Shown: positions 22,810-33,111 of the stretch, piece after piece
Layout: each line of letters starts with the position of its first letter
Position numbering within the stretch: position 1 is the stretch's first letter
Origin: Macrophomina tecta
Lineage: Eukaryota > Ascomycota > Dothideomycetes > Botryosphaeriales > Botryosphaeriaceae
Direction: 5' to 3'
Assembly (NCBI GenBank): GCA_024180945.1
Contig: JAKSGN010000043.1
Location: forward strand, 806,001-870,000
Length of the DNA: 64,000 bases
Program-made: the position numbers and the translations under genes
Notes under the pieces: generated by a model
The model's database searches: none
What the model saw: only the letters and a program-made list of their open reading frames with translations
Told to the model about the DNA's origin: nothing

Positions 22810-23456
22810 ATGGATTCCCTCTCCATCGACAGCTCCAGGTCTGTTCTGGCTCCCTCTCCCCTCATTGGTCGCCTCGGCCTGACCTGATTTTCCTCGACAG
22901 CTCTTGGGAGCAGCACAACTCCACGCTCCCCGTGGCCCAAGGCCCGCTGCCGCCTCCGCCCCAGACCAGCCCGACCAGGCGTATCCGGAGGTCTAAGCAC
23001 CATCAAGCTCTCGTCCGCTACCAGCCGCCCCAGGTATGTGGCGTGCTCGAGGTGCGCAAGAACGCCTGTTTTCTCGGCGTCACCGCCATAGTCCGTCGCG
23101 AGACGCGCGAGCTCGCCGACTCGGGCGACTGCGGCACCTACGAGTACCCCGTCATCAAGTATGTCGTCGAGGATCTTAGCTGGTCCGTTTTCAAGCGCTT
23201 CGGCGGCCTGGATATCATGGACCCGGACCTTCTCCACGTGCTGGAGGCCAAGTCGCGCTGGTGGACCAAGACCGACGACTGGTTCCTTCTCGTCCAGGGC
23301 GCCTTTGGCAAGAGCCGCAAGAGGACCCTGTTTACCTTTGCTGATCCCAGTGTGCCCACCCTCTCCCGTGCCGTGCTTCCTCCTCCTCCCACCTCTGCCG
23401 GCCAGCCTCAGGAGAGGGATAGCCGCGTGTCCGACCGCATAGAAGAACTGGCATGA
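22810..23456 (+). CDS. small conserved-type fungal protein, function unknown
   Basis: Exons 22810-22838 and 22901-23456; the 62-base intron has GTCTGT, a CTGACCTGA branch region and CGACAG. The product is 194 residues starting MDSLSIDSSS. A compact middle part (VCGVLEVRKNACFLGVTAIV, GTYEYPVIKYVVEDLSWSVF, WWTKTDDWFLLVQGAFGK) alternates predicted strands and helices; ends are Pro/Ser/Arg-rich. No signal peptide, membrane segment or catalytic motif is visible and I do not recognise the family. The restored reading frame across the intron and dense hydrophobic pattern support it as real. Divergent from the NTF2-like gene. Confidence 0.7.
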
Positions 23457-25791
23457 CTACATCCCGTGGCACCCGTGGCATAGCCTAAACACTGGGCGTC
23501 TTGCCCGTGCGCGTAAAGCGTCTTTACCCACGTCTGAGACCGCATGTTGTTCACTCGTCATCGTGTCCGAGCGTAGACTTCTCTTGTCCCACTAACCCGC
23601 TGATCCCTATGCTCGACGTCACGGGCGACGGGCCTTCCCGAACCATTGAACCACCTAGAAGACTTCCGATCCACAATCCTGGGGCCTTGGCATAACCTTG
23701 CAATGACTTGCATCCACGCGGATACCGAGATAGCCGGACTGAGTGCTGCTAGCCGGATTAAGTCAAGAGGACGGCTGCCGCCTCACTTTTTCGAACTGTT
23801 GTCCAGGACATCCTGGATGTGGCCTGGGCCGCCTTCAAACCACATGCCTTGATCGCCGGTAAAGGAAGCTACCCGTTTGGCCGTTTCTTCTCTCTGGAGT
23901 CCGCTGGTTGAGTCAGACTTCTGTTCGTGTGGTCCACCATCCGAGGATATTTACCGCCACTGGACCCATTCCGGCTGCCCGACTTCGTTGCTACTTTCCT
24001 CTGGCCCGGAGCCTATTGCCTGGACTCCAATTACCTGGTCTATCCGGATCATCGCTTGGTTTCTCTCCTTCGCCCACTGGACCCCGGCCGCCACTCTACT
24101 TCTAATCTAAAAGCAAAATACATAATCGTACGATGTCTCATGCAGCGCAAGAGTATTCTCACGAGCAACGGCCTACCCCATATTCTTAACCATCAGGCAC
24201 CTTGCATCCGCCTCTTTACCTGGTTACCATCTTCATAGACTTTCCTTGACAGCAATTGTTCTCGCTGCATTCGATCACGATACTGGTCGTTATCTTCATC
24301 TCTCGCCCTTTGAGATGGGCCAACTCAAACTTGTGTCTCTTTTTCCTATAACCCACTCTCTCGACAAGATACTTTATGCTTCTTTATTTGTTGTTCTTTG
24401 GATATGGCATTGGGAACGGCGCATTACTGAATTTCTACCTCGCATGGAGGAAGAAAGGGATGGGGGAACGGACGGAGGAAATCTGGGATCTTTGGATTGG
24501 GTGGCTTTATTGTTTTATGCTGTCCAACTTGTTCTTCGGTTTTTGTTTGCTTTCCTCGGGTTTTTTCTGTTCCCTTTGTTGGCGGCTCAACCTGTCGCAT
24601 ACGCATCGACTGCACGTCTTCCTTTTGCGTCACAGGGGTGGTTATCTGCAGCGATTGTTTGGTTCCTTTACGCATCAATGGTTCTTAGTGAATCTAATCG
24701 GGGCGTCTGCGCCGCGCGCTTATCACCACACCTACACTCCAATCTTTTTGCGCTCCGTGGTTCTCCTCTGCCCGGTTCACCCACACGCAATCTCTACAAT
24801 GTACCCATCGTCTCGGGTCCCGAACGCGGCTATCCAACCACTCGGAGAATTACCGCCCCTTGCCATGAGAAGACGTGCATGCTGATGCTGCAAGGTACGA
24901 TCTCTCCCGCGCTTCCCTTCCCCCAACGGCTAAAATGAGGTGCCACAGCTTTGGGCCGCCCCTACCGAGGACCAGGGTTAGCAACTGAGACTGCCGACGA
25001 GGGCGCTGCTGCGGCAGCTTACGACGCTTACCCGATATGGCAGGTGTTACTTTTTTCGGAGCCAAGGCCTCAACAGGGTTTGGACTCGGCGTGCATGGCG
25101 CAGAGCTCCCCTTGGTCGTGGCGTTTATAAGGTTGTCTGTGGTGGCCTTCAATCATCCTTCGCCCCGTGCTGTTGTCCTGGGCCTGTTTGGCGGGTCGTG
25201 GTGGGTGTGGGAATTTGCTGCGCAATATTCGTATGAACTGGGCTTCTTGTTGGAGGAGCTCAACCACAGCTCTGGAGCAACGCCTGGCTCTGATATGGCG
25301 GGCCCGGCCTTTGTCATCGCCCAGACTTCGTCCGGCAGTGACGACGAGCGCACTGCATCTGCGTCCAAAGCCAGAAGTTGCGTCCAGGCCGGGATTTGGT
25401 GTAAATGAAACAGTCCAGTGTCTTTACAACATCCTTGAGCGGAGATTGCTATGCAAAGTTTGGATGATTGCTCTTTCAATCCGACGCTCTTCAACAAAGG
25501 TCATCGAAGTCTCTCTTTCCTGCGCACCTTATCCTCCGATGCCAACAATCAGGGCTGCCGAGATATCTTCGGCTGTTAGGAAAAAAAGAAACGAGCAGGG
25601 TTGGAGGCCGATCTGCTACTCTCTCGCAGCACGCAATCCTGATCTCCTTTGTTCAATACGCGCCCAGCTTACCCTCTTCAACCAAACCGCCAAACCCTAG
25701 CCCTTGCGCACACCATCTCCCTTCCTCTCTCTCTCGCTCTCGCTCTCTTCCACCGTACCGGAACTAGATCTCGACCCTACCCTGTCCTTCT
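23457..25791. other. intergenic (2.3 kb), no gene supported
   Basis: Convergent 3' ends flank it. Frames at 24246-24938 and 24376-24885 overlap in different frames of a T-rich stretch and give hydrophobic sequence from composition (phenylalanine and leucine), not a recognisable membrane protein. A stretch of CT-rich sequence (25725-25850) lies by the end of the DUF1295 gene. Confidence 0.45.
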
Positions 25792-27027
25792 CTACCCCTC
25801 CTTTTCCTTCCCCTTCCCCTTCTTCTCCCCCTCCGGCGGCACATACCCGCTCCACCACCACCCCCGCGGCACCCACCGCCCCACCTGCCGCTGGTACTCG
25901 GCATACTCGGTGTACTTCCGCGCCGACACCGCCTCCGTCATCTTGGACGAGTCGTAGAACGGCAGCAGGTACGCGGCCAGCCCGAAGAAGCCCGCGTTGA
26001 ACGGCGCGTGCCAGGACGACCACGCGTACAGCGCGATCCAGATGCCCTGCTCGGCCGCGACGTTGGGGTGGCGCGAATACGCCCACAGGCCGTGCGTCGG
26101 GAAGCCGCGGGCGAGGGCGGAGCGCGGGAAGCGGGATGGTGTGGCCGAGGCGTCGGGGGAGGAGGAAGAAGAGGAGGAGTGCAGGAAGTTGCGTTTGGCG
26201 GTTTGGTAGGCTGGAAGCCGGGGCGGTTGTGATTAGTGGGTTTTTTTTTTTTTTTTTTTTTTTGGGCGGAGGGGAGGGGAGGGAAGCAACGTACACCACT
26301 GTTGTTCGTCGGCGATGCCTTCGATGGCGAGGAGGGCGAGGAGGACGGTGGCGAAGAGGACGTCGATGGCGGTGATGTGGGGTTGGCGTTGGGAGGAGAC
26401 GAGGAGGAAGTAGGTTGGTGTGGTGGCGAGGTAGAATACGACCTGGGGACGGGTTAGCCGGCGGGTATGAGCTTTTTTTTGGGCCGGGTCGGATGCGGAG
26501 GAGTCACAGGGGTTCATGAGACGTACGTTCTGCCAAATTGAGACGAAGAGCAGGTTGAAGACGGTGAAGAGCAGCTTGCTGGTGAATTTGGCCCGCACGA
26601 TCTTCCAGCGGTAGTCTTCGAAGCCTTTGGCGTAGCCTCCTTTGCGGCCGTAGGTGTGGGAGAGGCGTATCTGCACGGTCTTCAGCGGGACGAGAACGGG
26701 GACGGTGAATGGGAGACAGTATCTTACGGCCCAGAGGACTGTGAAACCTAGGATCAGATCAACCCTGGCTGCGTCTAGTCCTGACAGGTGTGCCCAGAGA
26801 GAGTAATGTGCATTGTAGATGGTCGGGAAGAGGCCCCATGCTCGGTCCACTTGAGAGTAGTTGTCGTTGAGTTCGGATATCGCGAAGACTATGGCGGCAA
26901 AGACGAGGGACAGGTAGAAACCTGTGAGCAGAGGGCTGGTGGTAAGGTAGAGAATCCGTAGATTGTCGAATTCTCCCGCCCAGATCTCCGAGAGGAGCGC
27001 CTGGAACTGCGTAGCGTCTACAGGCAT
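25792..27027 (-). CDS. DUF1295 (steroid 5-alpha-reductase-like) membrane protein
   Basis: Exons 27027-26527, 26442-26295 and 26210-25792 give 355 residues. The introns start GTACGT; the second carries a 20-base T/A tract. The protein has a run of membrane helices (LTGFYLSLVFAAIVFAISEL, VDLILGFTVLWAVRY, VVFYLATTPTYFLLVSS, IDVLFATVLLALLAIEGIAD). The family features are DRAWGLFPTIYNAHYSLWA near the start, DEQQW before the second intron, and the C-terminal LWAYSRHPNVAAEQGIW with YTEYQRQ-like EYAEYQRQVGRW. This superfamily includes steroid reductases and isoprenylcysteine methyltransferases; fungal DUF1295 proteins themselves are uncharacterised, probably ER enzymes acting on a lipid. A Ser-rich insert follows exon 2. 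Divergent from a P450, which fits but does not prove lipid metabolism. Confidence 0.85.
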
Positions 27028-28582
27028 GCAGGCTTGACAGGAATGAAATCTGAAACGGGTGGGTGAGTAGAATGGGGATTCTTAGACACTTGTCGCACTT
27101 TTTGGGAGGTGATGAAGACGATACTGCACTCCATGGAGTAGTTCCCGAACGTACTTGTTCCGGGGGACCTTGGTAGCCATGTGAAATGCATTTACGAGCA
27201 GGCTAGTCATGAGAATCAGCAGAATGCGGATCGTGAGTCGGACGAGGTGGAGAATCTACTCAGCAGCCCACTCCGCTAATAGCACTAGATCGATACCCGA
27301 GTAAGGGAAAAGCATAAAGCGGGAAACTAGGGAACGAACATATGCAAGGCGGGGCAGGCAACCCAGGCACGGACCGAAACGGGCCACGGCATCCCGTAAG
27401 GCCCATGTGCAGGGCAGCCTCTGTGGTGTCATGCGGCTCTCTGCACGGAGGGCCTGGCCAGGCCCGGAAGATACGGTTTACGGCTCAACTATTTTCGGGC
27501 TTTTTCGCGGGTTGGAAAGCGCGAGCACACGGACGAAGTAGACGTGCCTCTTGGCTGCCGATCGGGCGAGCAGTGCCGAAGAATGTAAGTAGATGCGAGA
27601 TCCTTTCCGAGATTGCGCCACAACGGCTGGTCAGAGCATTCGTGCTCTTTCATTGGCGCTGCTCATCAATTTCCGCTATCTGCAAGCTAAAGGCCGAGCA
27701 CTCGTCATCCTCAGCTCCGTTGAAGGGAGCTCTACAACGCCTTTCGGATGCCTTCACTTACATTCCCAGCATCGCAGCGAGTACGAACCTCGGTTACAGC
27801 AACGCCACGTCCTGACCGGTGCAGTCACAAGGTCCGCTCTCGAGCGGCCATCAAGCCAAGGCGGAAACGTCATACCAAGCATCTGAACTACTACGTTCAC
27901 ACTCTAGGTAATAGTCATTAGCAAAACCCCTGTATCCGTACTGTCTCGCTGGGCTAATGAGAGCGAGAGAAGACCTCATCCGCGTTGCCTCTTTTGCTGT
28001 CATCAGACGCATCAGCCGGCATGATGATACCTTGCCCCATTCAGCGAATACCATCAGGTGCAGGGTCCAGTCAACGTGTGTTATTGATGGTTACTAGTAT
28101 ATTCCAAAGGTGGGAGCACATTGTTAATAAGGCTACATCATTTGAAATTGTGACCATAGATAGGAGAGGCATAGTAGGCTTGATAATAAGGACTGTCCTC
28201 ATGGTGCAGCGTAAGCGTATGTTTACAGGAGATTTCGTGCAAACATTCCTGACGTTTCTGGGTTGGACAAGGGGGGTACGTCTTTGAAAACGAGAATGCA
28301 TTGCTGATGCTGCGAGTAATGCTGCTCAGATTGCATTTAAACCATTGACTCACAGAAGGGGATTTGCTGATCGTGGTGTGCCTAAGCTTATGCAAATACG
28401 AGTGAGCATTCGGAGATTTCCAGTTTCCCCAAGCGGAAGCCATGGCACGCGCTACTCACGCCTATCATCGCAGTGGAACAAAGAGGCCAGCGATTCAATG
28501 AGAGCATAGTATAATAGGCCCTCCGCCTTTTGATCTCTGTAGCTGCGTCTCGCCCATATCTGCCTCCAAGTTCCTCAGCAAA
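27028..28582. other. intergenic, shared upstream region of the DUF1295 and first P450 genes
   Basis: Short frames only. A TATAATA at about 28509 lies about 75 bases before the P450 ATG and could be its TATA element. Confidence 0.4.
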
Positions 28583-30317
28583 ATGGCGGCGGAACTCGAG
28601 TCTCTAACGCACTTTGCATCCTTCAAAAATGTTTCCTTCGGAAGCAATTCTACGGCAGACCTCTCAAAACTCGCACCTCAGATGTCCGTCTGGTCTGGGC
28701 GCAACATTGCCCTTTCCTCCATAGCACTCCTCGCCTCGATGTTCTACGTCTACTTCTACCGCTTCTGGTCCAACGGTGCCGCCGTCCGTGAGACCGGCAC
28801 GAAACTCATCTTCAGCGAGCTCGATGAGCCGGCGCGGCGGAAAATGTACATCGAAGACTGCGTCAGCATCCTCGGCCACGGCTACCAGCAGTTCAAACAG
28901 GGGCTCGACATGTACCGGATGACGACCGCGGACGGCAGCGAAGCCACGGTGCTCAACCCCCGGTACCTGCCCGAGCTGCGCAACCTGGGCGACGAGTACC
29001 TCAGCTTCCCCAAGGCCATCGAGAGCCTGCTCGCCGGCAAGTGGGCGCACATCGCCGACCGCATCATCCCGCTCGGCGTTTCCGTCATCAAGGGCGACCT
29101 GACGCCCAACCTGAACAGGCTGATGCCGGTCATCTCGGAGGAAATCGACCGCGCGCTCGAGCGCGTGATGCCGGAGTGCGAGGACGCGTGGCAGCCCGTC
29201 TGCGTGTACAAGATGGTGCAGGACATCGTGTCGCAGGTGTCGGCGCGCATCTTCGTCGGCGAGCCGCTGTGCCATGATCTGCGCTGGCAGGCGCTGTGCC
29301 GCGATTACACGGACAAGGCGTTCGGTGCTTCCCGCGCAATCAAGCAGTGGAGCCCGTTGGCGCGGCCATTTGTCTTCTTGCTGCTGCCCGAGATGATTGA
29401 CCTCCTCAAGACCCGCAGGGACGCGGTGCGCTTCATGACGCCGATCGTGAAGGCACGGGCGTTGGAGACTGGTGTCGAGAGGGACGACTTTATGGAGTGG
29501 CTGAAGCGCAAGTCGCCGCCGGGATTTGCGAACGACTACGCGGAGCAGGCCGAGATTCAGTGCCAGCTCGCGGTGGCGGCGATTCACACTACCAGCATGG
29601 GCCTGACCAACGTCATTTTTGATCTCATGGATCACCCCGAGTACCTGGAACCTCTGCGGAGTGAGCTGGTCTCCGTGCTGAAAGAGACGGGATGCTATGA
29701 CAAGAACACGATGGCGAGGCTGAAGAAGATGGATTCCTTCATGAAAGAAAGCCAAAGGGTAGGTGCTTATCCAAGCCAACGGGAATCAATGATAACACCA
29801 ATCTGCTCTTTCAAGTTCAATCCGGCCGGTTTGACGTCCTTCAAGCGCTACTGCATGCGCGACGTCACCCTCTCCGACGGTAAAGTTCTGCCCAAGGGCA
29901 CTCTGATCGAGATCGATGACTGGCATCAATACTTTGAACAAGGCTCCATGGATAGGCCTGCAGAATTCGACGGCCTGCGGTACTACCGGTTACGTCAGGA
30001 AGGCGACAAGAACTCACATCAGTTTGCCACCAGCAATCCCGACTATCTGCAATGGGGCAACGGCCGCCACGCTTGTCCAGGCCGGTTCTTTGCAAGTAAC
30101 GAGATTAAGAGTATATTGTCGAAGTTGATACTGAAGTACGATATCGTGCCCTCGAAGGAGTGGACCGGAAGACCTCCGAATGCAAACTTTGGCAGCCAGG
30201 TTTGTCGCTCTACTGCAGCGGATATGAGGACGTACGATACTGACGGCTGTTCAGCTGGCACCGAATCCGACAGCGAAACTCCTCTTCAGGAGAAGAAAAG
30301 CAGGAGCGGGTCTATGA
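28583..30317 (+). CDS. cytochrome P450 monooxygenase 1 (ent-kaurene-oxidase-like type)
   Basis: Exons 28583-29758, 29816-30199 and 30255-30317 give 540 residues. The N-terminal anchor is NIALSSIALLASMFYVYFYR. The I helix is AAIHTTSMGLTNVIFDL, the K-helix ExxR is ESQR ending exon 1 (residues 389-392), and the heme loop is LQWGNGRHACPGRFFASNE (Cys near 480). The last intron (GTTTGT ... ACTGACGGCTGTTCAG, 55 bases) restores a standard tail (LAPNPTAKLLFRRR) and a stop at 30315. Without it the frame runs on wrongly into the neighbour. The first intron is 57 bases, a multiple of three with no stop. The sequence SFMKESQRFNPAGLTSFKR is typical of fungal P450s annotated as ent-kaurene oxidase-like. ER membrane; substrate unknown. 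Convergent with a second P450. Confidence 0.9.
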
Positions 30318-30420
30318 GAACCGGCTGTCTCTCTTTTGAAAGAGGTGGAGTATGCAGCGAAAACGAACGGGAAAACAGATCAGGACGGCACAACCGCCTC
30401 AGGAACCATCACACAAAAGC

Positions 30421-32531
30421 CTACTCCCTCTTCCCCCGCTCCCGGAAAACCAGCCGCAACGGCCCCAGCGTCATCGTGAACGTGTCCTTCATCCCCTCGT
30501 CGAAATCCTTCCCCTTCACCGCGTCCCCCTCGGCAAACGAGACGTCATACGCCAGCGCCACCCCGCGCCAGCACGCTGCGCATCTCCCACATCGCCAGCC
30601 CCTTGCCCGCGCACGCATACTGCCCCACCTGGAACGGGAACATCGCGTTCCGATCCGCGACCAGCTCCGGCCTCCCGCCCTGCTCGACCGGCAGCCAGCG
30701 CTCCGGGATGAAGTCCGTTGGGTTGGGGAAGTACCGCGCGTCGCGCTGGATCACGTACGGCGGGACGTAGACGTCCGTGTCGGGCGGGATGAAGAGGTCG
30801 TCGTCGGCACCGGAGAGCCGGATCCGCAGGCCGCTCGGGGGCGTGACGCGCGGGGTGCCGGAGGGCACGGCGGGCTTGAGGCGCGTGGTCTCGTGGATGA
30901 TGGCGTCGAGGAGGGGCGCGGTGGCGGCATGGTGCGCGGAGAGGCGCGTGTAGGTGAAGGTGGTGGCGCCGCCGGGGAAGAGGGCGGCGAGTTGGGTTTG
31001 GAGGCGGGCGTAAGTGTCCGGGTGGTGGGCGAGGTAGTAGAAAACGTTGCTGAGGGTGTTGGAGGTTGTGTCGCTGGCAGGGGAAAGGTCAGTGGCTGAA
31101 TGGGAGGAAAGGGAGAGAGCACGCTCACGCTCCGGCCACGACGATGGTGCGGCCGTCTTCGTCGAGCGCGGCTTGTGTGCGAGGCGCGTGTGGTGTGCCG
31201 GCTTCGTATTCATGGAGGATCCATGAGAGGATGTCTGTAGGGGAGGAGGTGTCGGATTTTTCTGCTTGGAGAGTCTGGAGGATCAAGTTGGTCAGCGCGT
31301 CTACCCACACTCCCGATTCTCCCATGACCTGTCTTGACACTTGCTCGGCAACATTTAAGACTTCTAATGTCCAAATTTTCCCTTGTCGCCGGTCTCTTGC
31401 CAGTACTAGAGCACAGAAGTAGTGACGTACCTTCCTCTTCTCTGCCACCAACCCCCTACAGTACTCTACAAACGGCGCCACCGCACGATCCGCTCCCGGA
31501 ATTCTTGCGGCCGCATTAACCAACCACGGAATCGGCTTCAATAGTCCAAAGAACAACTGCTGCGCCCGCAGCGCTTTGACCGCCCAATGCTCCACCCCGC
31601 CCCCGGCCAGCTGCCCGAAATCCTTTCCGAACCCAACAACACCCATTAAATCATACGACAGGTACGCCATCAGCTCCGTGACGTTGATCGGTTTGTCCGA
31701 GGACTGGGACAGGATGGAGAGGAAGGTGCTGATGGTCTCTTGCATGCGGCCGTCGTAGGCGCCGATAGCCTTGTTGCTAAGCGCCATTTCCCACGGCTTG
31801 CGCCGCAGGCGGTGGTCCTCAATGTCGCGGGTCTCGATCAGCCCGAGGCGGTCGTTGGACCAGTCAGAGAGCTGGTATAAGGTAGATTTGCGGCAGGCGG
31901 CCATTGGGCCGATGGCTTCGGGGCGGAAGATGGTGAGTTCGCGGGGGCCTGGCGGGCGGGAGACGATGGCTCCGGCGTCAGCAAGCGGCTGTTTTATTCC
32001 CTCCGAAACGTTGATTCTGTCCGGTCATTCACGCTGGTCTTCTTGTGTTCTCTCTCTCTCTCTCTCTCCCCCCATCGTCTTGTTCTACGTCCTTTGCACG
32101 CGAAATCGACTGGCGCAAAACCGAAGAAAATCAGACTCACCCGTCCTCACGACATCCCCGTATTCGGCCTTCAGCCTCTCCAGCTCCAAATGCCACCGCA
32201 CCTCCTTCGCCGACAGCCACACCGCATAGAATTTGGTGAACCTCGCCGCCACCGGGCCTGGGAACTTCCTGAGCCGGTGGAAGAATCCTCGGTACACAAG
32301 TATCGAGGTAGTGAGCCCCGTCACAAACAGTGCGCTCCCGCTCGACAAGCTCCAGAGGGCGTGGGAAAGCGCGATCCCGAAAACCTGCACGCTGACATAC
32401 AGATGCGCCGCAGCCAGCGCGCCGACGACGCCGAGGATGTGCAGCAGAAACATGTCGATCTCAACGCGCCGGACGAGTGTGTGGGCGGCGGCGCCCGCGA
32501 CGAGCGGGGCAAGCCAGGACGAATCCATCAT
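30421..32531 (-). CDS. cytochrome P450 monooxygenase 2, frame-broken near the 3' end
   Basis: Exons 32531-32141, 31948-31431, 31274-31129 and 31073 onward. It has three N-terminal hydrophobic helices, then the hinge FFHRLRKFPGPVAARF. The I helix is IVVAGADTTSNTLSNVFYYL after splicing, ExxR is ETTR (residue ~412), and the heme loop is FPFQVGQYACAGKGLAMWEM (Cys ~505). After RSVLAR one extra G in a G4 run (about 30566) shifts the frame and gives a stop at 30545. The normal tail (ALAYDVSFAEGD ... RLVFRERGKRE) continues in the next frame to a stop at 30421. As written the product is 527 residues and lacks the last ~40, after all catalytic residues. The third intron (31430-31275, 156 bases) is also a multiple of three and stop-free. 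Family resemblance is to fungal secondary-metabolism P450s; substrate unknown. Confidence 0.85.
32049..32068. repeat. TC dinucleotide microsatellite
   Basis: Ten TC units inside the first intron of P450 2 (32140-31949), making it longer than its neighbours. Confidence 0.85.
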
Positions 32532-33111
32532 TGTCGTTGGTGTTGCCGTGTGCTGGCAGGTCGCGCCCGTGAAAACCGGGAGGGAGGAAGAGCAGCAGCG
32601 GGTGGCCCAGCTATCTATGCATGTACTTGTACCGCGCGTGCTTCGCCTAAACCTCTCGCACGTAAGAAGCAGGACAAACGGGGATAGTGTGCGGCGTAGC
32701 CAACGGCCGCGGGAGTGCATCGTTTCATCTCCGGTCCAATGCAGCGGCAGAGCGAGCGGGCTGCCCCGCTCCGCCTGCGGGATCTGCAGCAGGGGTGGTG
32801 GCGAGGGTTGGTGCTCACGCCTGCTTGAAGGGGCAGGATGGGCCGACCGATATGCAGGCGGGTATTTGGAGGAGCTGGAAGAAGATCCGGTAATGCTCAT
32901 GTGTTCGTCTGATTTGCTCGAAGTGTGTTCACATGTTTTGGGCAATGAAGCATTGTCATCATTCCGGTGCACGGCTGTTTCCAAACTACCTGAGTTCCAC
33001 CGTTCAAACCCCCCCCCTAAAGCCTGAGTTTCTGCCGGAAGACTGGTTTGTATATGCGCGACGTCCAGCATGTCGAGGAACCCCACAAGCTCAGATTCTC
33101 CACACGGCCCA
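32532..33111. other. intergenic upstream of P450 2
   Basis: 580 bases between the P450 start and the stop of the downstream-facing gene at 33112. Both strands carry frames of unremarkable composition; nothing recognisable. Confidence 0.5.

Noticed and set aside
24246..24938. Hydrophobic frames resembling a small membrane protein
   Set aside because: Two different frames of the same T-rich stretch look hydrophobic; no start context, splice logic or family pattern supports either.
30200..31099. Read-through of P450 1 into its convergent neighbour (about 290 extra codons)
   Set aside because: A 55-base intron with ACTGAC and TTCAG restores the standard P450 tail and a stop at 30315; the extension is antisense to P450 2.
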